A stretch of DNA of 64,000 nt, taken from contig CM065179.1 in the NCBI GenBank assembly GCA_033026295.1, positions 23,987,275 through 24,051,274 on the forward strand, read 5' to 3'. How positions within the stretch are numbered: position 1 is the stretch's first letter; each line of letters begins with the position of its first letter. The position numbers and the translations under genes are program-made. This document shows positions 10,773-24,952 of this stretch, piece by piece. The stretch comes from Channa striata (taxonomy: Eukaryota; Chordata; Actinopteri; Anabantiformes; Channidae). Below the pieces are notes generated by a model. That model saw nothing but the letters and a program-made list of their open reading frames with translations, did no database searches and was not told where the DNA came from.

Positions 10773-12879
10773 CATAAGAACAGCAAGCAGCAAGCATACT
10801 GAACATTTCTTCAAAACCCGCCCTAGTTCTCCTGTCTACTCTCTACTGTGATATTAATAGAGAAATCTCCTTCCGAAGGACAGTCACAGTAGCTTTGAAG
10901 CAACAAAGACGCTGCATTAATCTGTCAAAAATAACCAACCAGATGCCCTTCAGACAAACATTGTGAAATATTGAATTGTTTAAGAATGTTTACTTCAGCT
11001 TATAGCACTTTGTACCCCGAAGAGTAAGTTTAGTGCACTTTTTAATACAACAGACAAATGTAATCCTGACTGTAAAGCTGGAACTGTTGGGTTTTTGTCT
11101 TTTCCAATGTTTTATATGGTAGTTCCAGAGCCATTACAGTCATACCCAGCCTTGCAGCCCTGTACTGTATATTATAAACAGCTGTTCTCACCGTGTGCAA
11201 ACACAAGCGCAGATCAGCCTTTTTTGATATTCTGGCATAGCTGCTGATATGGAGTCAGTTAAATTGTATTAGAACTGAATTAGTGGTCGATGTATACAAC
11301 AAATAAGTACTAAATAAAAAAATCACCCACATATTAATTATAAAATATACGTATGTTTATTGAAAAACATCACATTACAACCTTTACGATCCTGACGTCG
11401 GAGCTGACTCAAAAACAGCTTTCTCTGCCACAGTCGGTGAGGCCCCCTTTTCACTAGGCCCTCCAGTAAAAAGGATAAAATTAATTTGGATTTTAAAAGA
11501 CGTTAATGAGCCCATAGATTGTAGATGTTTCCACAGATAAATAAGACAGGCTTTGTGTAGGGGTAGTTCCTCTGTTTAAGTGCAGTGTTTAAGATCAAAC
11601 AATAAGATGCCTTTTACCAATTTATTATTTAATAAAGCAATTTAATGTGCTTAAGTTTTCTTATATTAAAGCATGGAGTGTGTAAAAACGTTGGGGCTGT
11701 GCATTCAAATTGCATGCAAGTTTGACATTGCACAGAGCAAAGCTGCTGCTTCCATTGTGGAGATCAGGTTCTCTGGCAGCTGGGAAACCCATCGAAGCAC
11801 ACACTATTCTCAATTTCCTACAAGATTTTGCAGCTTGAGAACAACCAAATTGAGCTTCAACACCACACTTCTACTTTTCACGTGTTACTGTGGGAAAGAA
11901 AAATAAAGCTGCTAATTTTGAGCATCCTTGGTTAAAGGAAAAGTACCAAGCATGGCAGAAAGAAGAAAGGGTTAAAAATAATCATTGTGATTATTTGCAT
12001 CCACCTCATAACATTGTCATGATGTGGTCTGCAAGACTATGTGCGAACTTCACACAGTGGTCACACTCATGCAAATTATTCACACCACAATAGTTAAGTC
12101 TTCATACATCTCCTTGATCATCCCACATTCTACAGTATGTTACTGTGTGGGGAAGATAAGACTCATCATCCATACTGTCTGAAGTGGTACATTTACACAC
12201 ACTATAAGGAGCAGTACTGTATATATATATCCCTGTTAAAATAAAAGATTACCCAGAAATTACTAATATCCTTATTTAAGTAAATAAGTAAAGTGCTGCA
12301 AACACTTTGAAAAAAACATGTTTATTTCTCTCTCAAGTCATTAACTCTAACCTAAAAGAGGAAAAATGCTCTTTGAGGTATTCTTTCGACAAAGTGATGC
12401 TAGCAGCGTCTAAAATCATAATGCATTGGTTATAGTCTAGACAGTATTCCTATAGAGAGCCTTCATGACAGCTGATGAAAGTAAGAGCTGAGAGAAGTAG
12501 AGGTAGCTGCAAACTTCAAAACCAGCATAAAAGAAATTCATGGCACATTTCTTCAGCACAGACTACACTACTGAATGAATGGATTATTCTGGAAAGAATA
12601 TTTTTAGGTATTTAAAAGCACAATTTGACAGGTGTTAAGTAAAAGATGGCAGAAGCTGGGGAAGATTCCTAAATCACATGCTGAGTTCTTTTTTTTCATA
12701 GTCAATTCTGCAATTTGGATCCCTTAACTTTCTTTTCCCCCCTATGTGAATGGGACCCATTACAAGCAGATGGCATTTCTCTGCACAAGTTCACAGTCTC
12801 TTCCTAGTTCTTTTCTAGTGATGATTACAATGCACCTCATGGTCATCAATAGAGTTTGTGACACCACTGTTCATCACTG
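10773..12879. other. intron, nothing recognised
   Basis: AT-rich; a short TA run at 12218-12230. No gene or repeat family seen. Confidence 0.5.
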
Positions 12880-12918
12880 TTCCCATCAGGCCACAAGAAC
12901 ATTGTGGCCTGATGGGAA
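12880..12918. repeat. hairpin, 17-bp perfect arms, 5-base loop
   Basis: TTCCCATCAGGCCACAA at 12880-12896 is followed by a five-base loop (12897-12901) and its exact reverse complement at 12902-12918. A single transcript from either strand would fold into a perfect 17-bp stem. Pairing stops outside 12880 and 12918, so the stem is short for a typical microRNA precursor. No transposon terminal repeat or target duplication is evident around it. Confidence 0.95.
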
Positions 12919-15900
12919 GAATTTGGAACGTCTTCTGAGTTGTCCACATATGGTATATATATAAAACGGTGCTGAATGCAACCCTGATGTAAGCCTTTGC
13001 AATAGATGCTTAACATAATATAAAATTATAAATCTCTACAGTCTAGCCCCAACATCTTGCTGTCCCAGTGCTTCACCACCTCTCCCTCCTCACGTGCTTG
13101 TCTCCAACACCTGATTAGCACCCACAGTATTTACTGTACCAGCTTTTTGCTTTTCTGATCAATTTAGTAGAGAGAAAGTAACACTAGGTTGCTAGTTATA
13201 GTAAAAAAAAAACACTGGCAGTTATTGCTGTGTTGTTACTGAACCTTTCCTACGTACAATCCTCTGCCAGAGAGTTTGGACACTGCTAGAGACCAACTAT
13301 TTGACGGAAAGAGGAGTACGAGACAAGAGGTTTAGGAGCACAGTGGTCAGAACTGAGCAAAACTAACTGAAAACAAAACAAGGTAAGACTGTAAAAAAAA
13401 AAGATCCCACTTGACACTTGTAAATAATTGAAGATATTGACTTAAAAGAAAGTCATTAGCAAAGTATATTGTATTTTTGGTTAAATTACATTTAAAATAA
13501 CGTTTCAGAAGGCCATTATTATTCCAGGGCTTTACTGGAATTTTTGGACAATTTACAAATCCGAAAACGGCTTATTTCAGTTTTAATGGGATATTGGTGA
13601 AGTACATGTTATGCAGCTCTGTGGAAAAGGGGGTTATTTTAGCTCCAGTACTTTAGCCCCCCTCCCCCCCAATGCCCCCCACCACAATTCCTTCTCTCTG
13701 ATTGGCCAGCTTGTGGAAGGCTTCTGATGGGCCAAGGAGAATGGTGAGCCACGGCTGTATTACGAGAGCAGGTGGGTATGACTGTCTGCTTTGTGGACGA
13801 ATTGACCCAAAACACAGCTCTGTTTATGGACTGATGACTTTTGCACATGAGTCTGTCAGAAATATGTGGGAGGATCCAAAGACATGTGGGAACTGAAGGA
13901 AAACCTTGGGAATTACTCAGATGGAATCGATAGAAAAAAAACAGAGATGCAGTGATTTTATGTTTAATAATAATAATAATAAAGAAGGAAATACTATAAG
14001 GACTGGAATTTATTTCATCTGACAATAAATGTTAACTTTACGTCCAGTTTGGCACAATAGTAATCTGTGAAAAAGGTTTGGGATACTATAAATACACTGT
14101 GGGTTGACGTGTTATGTACTATATATTACAGCTTTATCTACATGACTTATACACTTGTTGGCGCACTTATTGACATGTTTCTGCAGCTATTCATAAAAAA
14201 ATATTTTTTAAAGTATCCGTAGCTGGAACTGGAAGATGGCATCCCTATTGTTGTTCCTGCCAGATAGTGTAATTGGACAAATACCCCGTAAACTGAGTTC
14301 AGTTCTTTCTCCAAAATCAGTCTGATGTGACAGGCAAACAGCCACTAAAAGCTGTGCTGAATACCACGAGCATAACAATGATAAAACCTAAGTTTGAAAA
14401 ATGACATGTGGACATCCTATCTGTTACATATTTGGCAGACAGAGTCACACTGACATTGTTCAAGGGGGCAGAGATGAATTGAATGAAAGCAATGAAAGAT
14501 GACAGAGCTGATGAGAGGCTAAAAAGAGAGACAAAGCAGCGAACAGAAGAGGGGCAAAAAGGATAAAAACTACAAAATATATGAATCATGAAAGGAAAAA
14601 AACTTGAGCATTTGAGAGGTTAATGTGCCGAGTTCCTGCGAAGTAAACACTCAGACAGTTGTACACTTTTATTACACCAGGAAAAAAAAGGAAAAAAAAG
14701 AGTGTGAAGCCGAGAAAGGAGCTGCATTGTCAAGCTTAGTTCCACCTCAGTTGGATTGTCATTGATTTTGTTCTCTCTCTCTGCCTTCCACTTTTTTTAC
14801 TTCTCCCCGTCTTTCTCAGGTTCTGGATGTAATTGGATTCCCTCACTGTAAAACTGTGGCTTTAAGAGTCTGCTGGTTAGTGGGCTTGGGTGGGGGACAT
14901 GGGAGGGTGTATGGTGAGCTCTGACAGGCAGTCATGCTTGTAAAACAAGCAGAGGAAATGAGCCGTTGAAACAGTTTGCCTTGCCTGTGCAGGACATTTG
15001 CATATCAGTTATTCTACCAATAGCGTGTTAATATTACAGATTTGGAAATTATGTGGACTACACCCACATTTGCCTCCATATGTGCAGCTGAAATGTAATG
15101 TCACGTCGGATCGTTGTTTGTAGCACAAGTCCAAGTGAAACGGCAGAAAGGTCTCAAACAGTGACATCTTTGAAACAAACACAGAGTGGGACAGACCGCC
15201 TAGTCCCTGCAACAGATTCAAAAAAATGTTTTTAAAGGCCAGATTCTTGCTTTTTATCTTTGCTTTACAATAGCTCCAAGAGATTCTACTGGGGATATTG
15301 GAGTGTAACAAGAGAACTTGAAATCCAGATGATTCTAGCATCTTCCTGGTTCCCTTGACACAACCACAACATGGTCACATGACTTCAACATCAAAACCAA
15401 TAAAGTCCAGTTTGTACTTTGATTTAGTGCACTTACTTCTACAAAAGCCTCGTGGTCACAATAACAACAACAGAAAATTGTTTCACATTGGACTCAATCT
15501 CCAGTCTCCTGTGAGAGTGTCGTGTTCCATACAGGTGCTTGATGTCACCAAAAGTAATATGTTTGTTTAGGTACTTTTCTGCTGCTGCTACAAATGACCT
15601 ATAGAGCTATATTTCACTTTATTCATCCGCAGTTCATGAACCTCGGGCACTGTACTACTTTTCCACAGTCGACGCTCGACAAGTCCTCCAACCGACCCTG
15701 CCCCCACTGCAAGGGTTTGTTCAAAGAGTGTCTCCATGGTAGAAGACATCTTTTTGCCATTTTTCACAAGGGTACTAAAATGGTGGCTAGTAGAAAAGAT
15801 GCTCAGAAAAATACTTGGTTGGCATTAGGCACAGTCAGTGTGTGTACGTGGACATAAGTAACCAGGTTCATAATCATACAGCGGAGTGAAAGAATGAGTG

Positions 15901-18352
15901 AAAGGCGAGATCACTAACGGGGCAATGGCGCCTCATTTAAAGAAAAAAAATCTGACAGAAATTACAAATAACACAAAGCACCTTGCTTAAGTCACTTTCA
16001 CCTCTTTTAAAACTCAAGAACTTCCTGTTGGGGACCAGCTGTGTGTTTCTCTCTCCCTGCGCTTTCATTCTGTGACACAAAAACACACATGTTCATCAAA
16101 AATTAACATGTTTCATAAACAAAGCAACTTTTCAGAAGAAAAAAACAAAGGAAAAGACAAAAAAGTGAACAAAGTAGAGTTTTGTGGAAAAATCCTTGAT
16201 GGACAGGTGCTGCCAACATGGACTGTAGAGTCTTCAGAGGTAAAATAGTGGTGCAGGGTGCAGTGTTACAGATCTTTAAATTCTGGACCAACACTTGAGT
16301 TAGGGTTAATCTTATGATAAATGTAATATTACCAAGTATTTGCGAGCTTGTCTGTCATAATTTGGCAACTTCAGTTTACTCTGCATGCACTAATTTGCCA
16401 AATCTGTGTCCAACCATGTATTAATAGGCGTCTCTTACCTGCTCTTAAAATACCTGTGTTTCAGAATCATCTCTTTTTTTTACAGCTATTTTATGACCAC
16501 ATTTATTTGTTTACTACATTGGAGTACTATCTATGAAAACTAGATGGGGATCTTTTGCTGGAGATCTTTGGTTTATTCATAACGACCTAACTACTTTGAA
16601 ATTGTACAACTAATTTCTATGAAACGTTTATGTAACTCTTGCTAATTGAACCACACTGCTGATTTATATTTTCAGGCACTGAATTTGGTGTCCAACACAA
16701 CCAGGAAAGGATGTATTCCTCACGGCCAAACTGTGCACTGACACGCATAGCAAGTGAAAAAGAAAAAAGCATGAATGTGGATTCAGATCCAGATTTCAGC
16801 ACTTTTAAACATTTTCTATCCATCTCTCAATAAGATACATACGCTCTCTGAGTGTTAGGGTGCTCAAAAACAGAAAGCTTGCATGGTAAAACAAATTCAG
16901 CAGAGACGTACTGTGGGTGGTAATAATTAATTAGACATGTAACCTGAGGCAAAGCACAACAGAAACAACTGTGCTCAAACAATGATATTCCACCACATGC
17001 ATGCTCAAAGTGACACAACAGAAGGGCTGGTAGCAGAGAGCGATGCCGCTCCTGCTGAACACTAGTGAACGCTTTATGAGTGAGTATATAAAAATGTGTA
17101 GGTGGCTTCAACGAGGTCAAGCACAAACAAAGCGAAAGCAGGGAGTTGGAAATGTTTTAATCTTTGGATGGAGTGAGTGGGAGGATGATTCCAAATGCAT
17201 CACTGCTCTCAACTTTTGGTTTGTGCTGCTGTGGCTTATCATGGTGCAGGGGGAATTTAGAATTTATAGCTGACTGGCAGGCAATAAAAACCTACCTGTG
17301 CAGGCACAGACAGAAAACAGTGGACTCGGATTTATTCATTTCCCACTGTCAAACATCATGGGGGGAAATGTAGACATAATACTGTATGTGCATTTTCCGC
17401 CCTGCGCTAAATAAAAAGAAGCATCTTGTTGCTTTAAGTGTCCAAACCGCCTCCTTCTTTGTGCTTGGGATGTTTGTTAAATCCCCTATTTTGCCTCTGG
17501 ATGACTGATACCAAATAACCCTCTCTTTAACTTTGTAATATCCCTTGTCTGACTTCAGGACTTGTGTCTTTTCTTCTCTGCAGCACTTTCTCATCATGCC
17601 ATTTCTCTGCATCTCTAATTTACCACATTTTCTTAATGTATCCCTCATTGTCTCTAGCTCATCTTCCCTCCCTAAGTCTCTTTTTCTGTGTTGCTGGTAT
17701 TACTGCGGCAGGATCTAAGGGAGTTAGTGTCTGATTAGGCAGCAGAACCATTGAAGCCTTGTTTTTGGACGTCATCAGTATTATTTTAAGGAAGGACTGT
17801 GGAGAGGTTTCCTATAAGATACTGGCTGCAAAGATTCAGCCACAAGAGCGTGGTAGAGTAAAGTGAAAGCAGCCCTTTGCTGAACCAATGCAATAGCCGA
17901 CTGTACTGCTGTGTTCCATCACGTGGCTTGAGAAAATGAAATTACAACCCAGGAAGAATGTAACCATGAGTTGTACAATGCCTGTGCTCAAGGCCAAAGC
18001 AAAGTCAATACCACTTTATTTCTTAATTGTAACCATGGTCGTTCCCCAACAATACAATTACAGCCTTTTTCATAATTTGCCCTACATCAAGGTTCTTCTT
18101 TGTAATAGAGATAGGTAGGTTAGCTTTATTGTATACTGTTATTAGAGTATAACAAAAAAAAAAACTGCCCTGATCAACTGAACCAAGAGTGTGCACTTTG
18201 ATGTTAGACAACATGTTGCAAAAAGTTGAGCCGCAGTCTTTTACTTAACGGCAGTCAACCCATTCAAATTGTTCTGTCACGATGAATTAGATGTGATTAA
18301 TGAAGAAAATATGTCAACATCAATATTTTAAAGCAATGCATGTATGTCTGCA
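12919..18352. other. intron, nothing recognised apart from simple repeats
   Basis: Contains a C-rich/G-rich stretch at 13630-13690, a (TAA)6 run at 13965-13982 and purine-rich runs near 14680. Several open frames of 60-128 codons have no splice context or family resemblance. Confidence 0.5.
13965..13982. repeat. (TAA)6 microsatellite
   Basis: Six TAA units. Confidence 0.9.
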
Positions 18353-18355
18353 GTA

Positions 18356-18370
18356 AGTATGTATGTATGT
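18356..18370. repeat. short (TATG)n run
   Basis: About three and a half units of GTAT. Confidence 0.8.
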
Positions 18371-19159
18371 TTTTCATTTAGTAAGCAGTCTAGCACACAC
18401 AAAAACGTCACTTTTTACCTTTTCAGCTTCTTTTAAAAAGCACTATTTCTACCTCAACATTCAAATAAACAAACCGTGCTCATGATTTAGACCAAAACAC
18501 ATGTAATCAAAAAAAGGTTTCAAAACTTAAGCTGTTGTAATGGTGACTGACTCCAGTGATCTGGATTTTTTTCTAATTTTGTAATTAATTTTTGTCTGCT
18601 GCTAATCCCAACAGCAAAATGCCATGAACCTCACAAAGAAACAGCTCTACATACATATGCAACAGTTTATAGACAACAGGCTTTACAGGCCTTTTAGTCT
18701 CTTTTTAAAATCAAACACAAACGGGAATAATTTCTCATCCTCATCCCCGCGGGTGGTGGGCTCAAAGGTAAGTGGGTCCTTTGTGGATTTCTTGGCTTTG
18801 CCTGACCAAGTCCTGTGGGTCGAGGTCCAGCCATCAGACTCTTGTCACCGAGCTGCCCTCCCAGGTCTGGTTCCCAAAGGGGACCCTCAGTTTACCTATG
18901 TCAGGAAACAGCTACTGTAGCAATCCTGAAAAGGATTATTGAGTTGCCCTTAATCTCTCTGGATGTTTGTCTTGGATGACTTAGTCATGGAGTTTTGCCC
19001 CCAACAAAACAGCCCCCAGGATTACTGAGATACCCAATCATCTCCACCAACTGAAGATGGCGATTCTTAAGAAAGGTACAATTGAAAAAGTAATATACAT
19101 TTGTACCATGTTTGTGCATCTGTATTTTTGCTTTATGTATTATTTCTCTTAGTAACTCT

Positions 19160-20160
19160 GACATTTTGGTCACACAGCTTGGTAAAAGCAGGGTAATTAT
19201 GGGGTAACATTTCAAAAACAAAACGGAACCAGGGTGTAATATTGTGGGATAAAAAGAAATATGGAGATATTTTTTTCTGGAATAAAGAAACATGATTCTT
19301 TTGCTGATAATAAAAAATGTATGAAGTAATATTGCACTAGTTGTAAAAGGAACAACCACCTAAGAGCTTTGGGTAGCACGTCAGTGCTCAATGACAGCAG
19401 GGTAACTGTGGGGTAATGTAATATTTATTTTATAGAGCATTAATAGTGGGCTATAACAAGATAATATGGGTAACAGTTCTGTAACAACCTTGTCTCCTAA
19501 AAATGACCTTCCTATACAAGTAAACTGAAGCTAATTACTTCATCGATAAGTTTCAATGCAACATATTTTTTGATCATCGGAAACGTTACCTTTATTAAGG
19601 GGAAGGGAGGAACCAGGAGGTGGTTGGGGAGGGTCGCCGGTGTACAAAGCAAAGAACTATTATATTGCATGTTGCTCTGATCCTGTAGCATGTCACTGGC
19701 CCATCAAAGTATTCAATAATACCAAACCAGACCCTTGTGTATGATCAAATAATCCTACGTACTCAGACAGAGGGGGTGGGGATCAGGGTTACTGACCACC
19801 ACAACAACCTTCTATATACGTTTTTTTTTTGTTCCTGGAGAACTGTCATGCCATCCACCTTTACCCACACAGATATTGCAAAGTTGATGCAGGTTAATTT
19901 CTTTCATGGCTATTACACAGACACCACTAGGTCTCTTTCCAGGCATATTAAGCCTATGTATATTTACTTTACTATTTTATTACCAACACACCTTCTCCTT
20001 GAGAAAAATTACACCCCTATTACCTTTTTATTGCCAAGAAATGATCCCAACCATTTCTGCGCTATTGAAAATTTTCCCCAGTGTTATTTGCAAAATATTA
20101 TCCCAAAGCTGTAACATGCTACAGAGTTACCTTTAATCAAAATGAGGGTTATTGTTGTTA
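19160..20160. repeat. GGTAAT-rich repeat region with inverted halves
   Basis: The plus strand at about 19185-19240 and 19395-19480 carries words such as gcagggtaattatgggg, ccagggtgtaatattgtggg and gcagggtaactgtgggg. From about 19980 to 20150 the same vocabulary appears in reverse complement (cacccctattacctttttat, gcaaaatattatccc). The arms are diverged, so this may be two copies of one element in opposite orientation or one element with long inverted repeats. It resembles the block at 8936-9030. No protein is encoded that I recognise. Confidence 0.4.
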
Positions 20161-23100
20161 AAGCTGAAGAACAGTAACCTTTTAAAATGTTGGTACATTC
20201 CTTTTGAGCTTTTGTAGAATAATGAGCGTGTCTCAATAGGCAGCTTAGCTCAGTACTGATGATCACACTGAAACACAACTATGCAGTAGTTCATGTAGAG
20301 CGACATAATAATCTGAAGTGTTACAAAAACAGATTCTATATTTTTATATAGAATGTGTCAATCCAAGATAATTTGTAACATCCAATAAAATATGGAAACT
20401 TTCCTTTAAACTGGCAGAAACATTTTCATGCTTTTTCATGTCAATAATAACATTTAAATGTTATTGATTAAACTACGACAGTTCACTGAGATACGTCTGT
20501 TGTCTCCCTGGATGACCGCGGATGATACCCACCAGATGCCTTCGGAAACTGGGCTGCAGCCTGGTGACATGACCGCTGTCTGAATGAACGGTTCTCACAG
20601 TGCCAAATATGTCTGATCAAATAAATAGAAATGATTTTGAGAAACGGACTGCATATTGTAAATCTAAAGGGGAACTTTCGTGCCTGAAAAATAAAGTGGT
20701 GCAATAGCAGCACTAGGATGAATTTTGAATCAGCTCTGGACTTATCATAACTATCAGCCAAGACCGCTGACTGGTGCGCAGGGTACTTTGGGATACCTGG
20801 CAAGTCCACACAAATCTGCAAAGAGCATCCTTGATAAGATGGGCAAAGTGACAATACACTCTGACATTTGATCTGCACTTGGTTAGATGCAAACTTTGGA
20901 ACAGTACTTGGGCTTTGACTGGTGACGTTTCACAAGTCGCGAAAAGGCAAATACAGAGAACAGTGCATAATGAGAAACGGCTGTAATGTTAAGACCGACT
21001 TTTATTTATTTGATTTGTTTGGCTGCTTGCTTAAATGCAGTAAAAAAATCATCAAAAAAATCATAAGAGCATAGACAAAAATCCCTCATTTTAATCTCAA
21101 ATCTTAAACACAGAGCTGACTAACCCATCGATGTGCTTTTATTTTTGTATGGGTATTAAAACAGCATGCACACACGCACATACGTATACACTGAACTGCA
21201 TGCCAGTTCCTGATACACTCCATCTCTGTGGCAGTTATTTGATTATACCCTGGGGCACCATATGAGCGAGAGACAATGTGAGCAAGAGAGGGAGGGAGCA
21301 GAGGGGAAAAAATGAGACGAATTTGAATTTGACAGCGAGAGAGCAAAAGATGGAGAGACTGGGAGCGAGAGGTAGGAGGGCTGAGATAAAGAATAGTAGT
21401 GACAGAGCCCGGATCAATAGTGTGTTGAGATATTCATTTGGACCGTGCTGGGGTTCTCAAAGTAAATACACACTCGGTTTCTCCCGTTCTGTCTCTCTAT
21501 CTTGCTTTCTTTACGTCCACATCTTATTCTCGCCTCTGTGTTCCATCTGTCTGACTAATTCACCACTGGGTGTCACTGGGGGAGCAAAAGAGGCAGCTGT
21601 AACCTCATTTTGCTGTTGAGAGCATCTGGATGTCCAAAGTGAGCTGGTAGCACATCAAAGCTGGGGTCCATTCACTTTTTAATTGAGGCAATGTTGTAAA
21701 TGAAGGCTGTATCATTAGCAAGCTGATGTCTGGTACAATCTGCATTTGGAGTTGAGTAGGTGGGAAAGACTTGACCTCATCATTACTAACGATGGACTTG
21801 TTGTAGAGTCCCACTGTGCAATGTTGATATCGCACATCTGCAACGCCTTTGCAGCCTTAGTGTAGGACTGTACCGAGGCTCCTGATGTTCAGCCAGTGAC
21901 ACAAAACAGAAAGACTGATTAATGAAATACGTTCTCAGTATTAACTGTCAGATGCTGCAAATATGACAATTCCTGAATCACTCAAATATATTCTGCAGCT
22001 GCTCTCCTCGTCGCATTTATATTCAGTCTAAGGAGTTCAGCTAATTATAGAAATGTAGGTTACACAAAAAGCTCTGAACAAGGAATAAGTACTAAAGAGA
22101 TGTTACTATTAGACTGAGGAATGCGAGGTTACATTTTTACTCAAACTTCTCGTGTTCTCACATCATAAAAATAGTAGTTGCAGTTGTGCCTGTGATGCAG
22201 CTCCATGCCTCTGCAAACCAATCAAACTGCGTCTTTACATGCGTGTCTCTCTAGGCTCACATTCTAATCAGTTTATTGTTATCCCAGTGGACAGTTGTGC
22301 CAGATTTAATGCCATTTCCCTGGGATTCCTGAGAGACTGCACTGATGAGAATAGGACAGACGTGAAATTACGTTAACACTGACCTGTGACCATCAACATT
22401 TTTTCATCGTTAGGTGCAAGTGGACATTTGTCCCGTATATGACAACATTCTATATAAGGTGTTCATGTTCAGAAGAATGGCATGGATGTGAGGGCAATGT
22501 GGCCATGACCTTCAGTTCGTCTTTAAATCCAAACAAATGTTTGTGCCAGGTTTTTGGAGACACTCCTACGCATGTCCCAAGACCTCAGGGTTGCATGAAT
22601 GATACAGAAATAAGGTTACAGTAAGTCCTTCCTGTGGGCAATTCATGCATTCCTGAAATATTTTGTTCAAAAAATAGGACAGACATGGGGTTACAATGCC
22701 CTTGTCCTCTGACCTTTGATATGTCAATCTAATCAGGTTTTTTTCAAGTGGATGTTTTAAACAAATTCCCTTCACGAGAAACGGATAACGCAAAAACACA
22801 ACACCTCCAGCTGTCAAAAATATTACTCAAGAAACCTTAGACCGAAACCTTAGATTGTTTAAGAATACTTTGAGCAATGACTCATTTTTATCGTGGATTA
22901 CATGGATCACACTTTTTATATCTAACAAAAAATATGCTCAAACATGAGGTACTGCAGTAAGTTACTGTTGCAGATGTGCCCTTCACGTTCATTGTTAATA
23001 ACGTAGCATCAGATATTTTAGTCTCATGAGAAGCTGTTCCAGAGTGAATACAGCAACCTGCTATACAAGACTACTATCCAAAATATTCAAAAGGAACCTG

Positions 23101-23414
23101 ACCTGAAAGGATTAATTGATGACTTATTTTAACTACTGTCAGTCCTTTGTACAGTGACGGTGAGGATGCTTCATCTACTTGTGCTTGGCTCAGCACCTGG
23201 ATCATATGTGTATAGGTCTCATGGAGAAGCTGTCCTGCTGTCTAAAGCTGAGTTTTACATGCACTATACAAACACAGAAATATGACCAAAGCCTATTTTT
23301 CTATTCATGCATTAATACAACCATTGCATATTGGTCTCTAAAAGCTCCCAAAAATGTGGGTGACCTATAACTGAGAACAGTTTCCACAGCACGCCTGCTG
23401 TGTGGTGCACACGA
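20161..23414. other. intron, nothing recognised
   Basis: One AT hairpin (20333-20354). The purine-rich stretch at 21265-21385 is low complexity. Otherwise no gene or repeat is supported. Confidence 0.5.
20333..20354. repeat. AT-rich hairpin, 9-bp perfect arms, 4-base loop
   Basis: ATTCTATAT at 20333-20341 pairs with ATATAGAAT at 20346-20354 across TTTT. Confidence 0.85.
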
Positions 23415-23435
23415 GCTGCTGCTGCTGCTGCTGCT
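23415..23435. repeat. (GCT)7 trinucleotide repeat
   Basis: Seven uninterrupted GCT units in non-coding sequence. Confidence 0.93.
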
Positions 23436-24316
23436 CTGCTAAAATGCCTTCTCTGTAGACACAGTGTTTGGGTGGTTATGCATATTTCACTGTTGTTAAA
23501 TAAATAACTAGCAGTCCTAATTCAAAAATAACTCCTCGTAAATCTTATCCACATATGCTGTAAGAAATACAGCAGGGAAAATACCTCCTGCATTTTGCTG
23601 TAGGGAAGTGCAGGGAACAACCAAACACATTTTCTTCTTTTCCAAAATTATTAAAAATTTTAAGTTGCGATATTTATATATGTACTACAAATGAACACTT
23701 TGTTTCTAGCACCATCTCTTTTTGTACAATTCTGCTGAAAATGACAACTTTCAATGTTACAGTTTATCCCATTGGTGGGAATAATTCTAGCAATCGGACG
23801 GTCAGTGGGAACACTTGTTAGAAGTGTCTGTCAAACAAGTGCAAAGCAACGTGTTGCAATAAAATTCTATGCTGTAGGAAACATATACAGTAAATTAATA
23901 TGGTTATAAGACAGGCAGAATAATCAATGCATGCACAAGCAAGCATGAAATTACAAATGAATGCTGACATGAAACTGTGTCTGTAGCTTTCTCTCCTAAG
24001 TTACATATTTCCCTAAATTATTGTTCTGAGAAAAATATCCATAGATACAAACAACCCCACAGTATGGAAGCTGTACTTAGGCCTCACTAGTATGAGTATG
24101 TTATGAGCTCCAAATAGATGCTACGTTACCATAACTTTAGATTTAGAGACTTACACACCTCAGAAACATACATATGATGAAAATGTTTCTGTGCCCGGAA
24201 AACACTCATATACTCGTAAATCATTTATGAATTGTTCAGATTTGTTGCTGGAGAGAGTCGCTAGTAAATATGCTTATGTGGTCAGAACACAGGCTGAATG
24301 TGTAAAAACATAAAAA

Positions 24317-24508
24317 GTAAATGATCTGCACTTACATAAGTCTCAGTACTCAAAGCGCTTTACACTGCTTCTCATTCACCCACTCACACTGGAAAACACT
24401 CACCGGGATCAACGTTGGGCTTCAGTGTCTTGCCCAAGGACACCTCGACATATGATCGGAGGAGTAGGGGTTCTAACCAACAACCCCGGGATCGGTGGAC
24501 GACCGTGG
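24317..24508 (-). mobile_element. tRNA-derived SINE, family B, copy 1
   Basis: On the minus strand the head lies near 24508, with a truncated A-box region and a B-box-like ggttagaacccc. The body follows as the blocks tgtcttgcccaaggacacc and actcaaagcgctttaca on the plus strand. The 3' end near 24317 reads gtaaatgatctgcacttac. The same blocks in the same order occur at 57669-57905, which has a better-preserved head. Confidence 0.75.
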
Positions 24509-24952
24509 CCTGTGTGTGATTGTTCTGTGTGTTCCTCTATGTCTCATTTGGGGTTGTTTGTGACATTTCAGTGTTAATCTCTTAAAATACTAGATGTACT
24601 TGGAAACTAATAATACTATTATTGCTGCTTATGAGCTATTTTTGTGAGTTTTTTGTGCCAACAGAGACCCTAATGGACATGCAATAAATATTAAAGTAAA
24701 GAATGATCCGCTGTATGTGAATGGAATTAGAGTTATGGCGATGAGCTGACAGTGGAGTATGAAAGTCAATGATTTCGGTCTAATCAGGAGGCTTTCTGTC
24801 ACACAGTCCACTCCGTGGACTTGGTTTTTGTTTGAGTCTCTTGCTTTCCCCGCTCTCAGATCTTAGTTGCACGTTGGTTCAACCTTCTGTCTGCCACCCC
24901 CACCCACACTCACACCTGGCTCCACTCAGGTTGATTGCTCCCATCTCTCCAT

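Noticed and set aside
18730..18900. GC-richer segment with ctgccctcccaggtctggtt, thought to be an exon or repeat
   Set aside because: No conserved frame with splice sites on either strand, and I could not place it in a repeat family.
20483..20878. 131-codon minus-strand frame
   Set aside because: Composition typical of translated non-coding DNA; no motif, no acceptor or donor at its edges.
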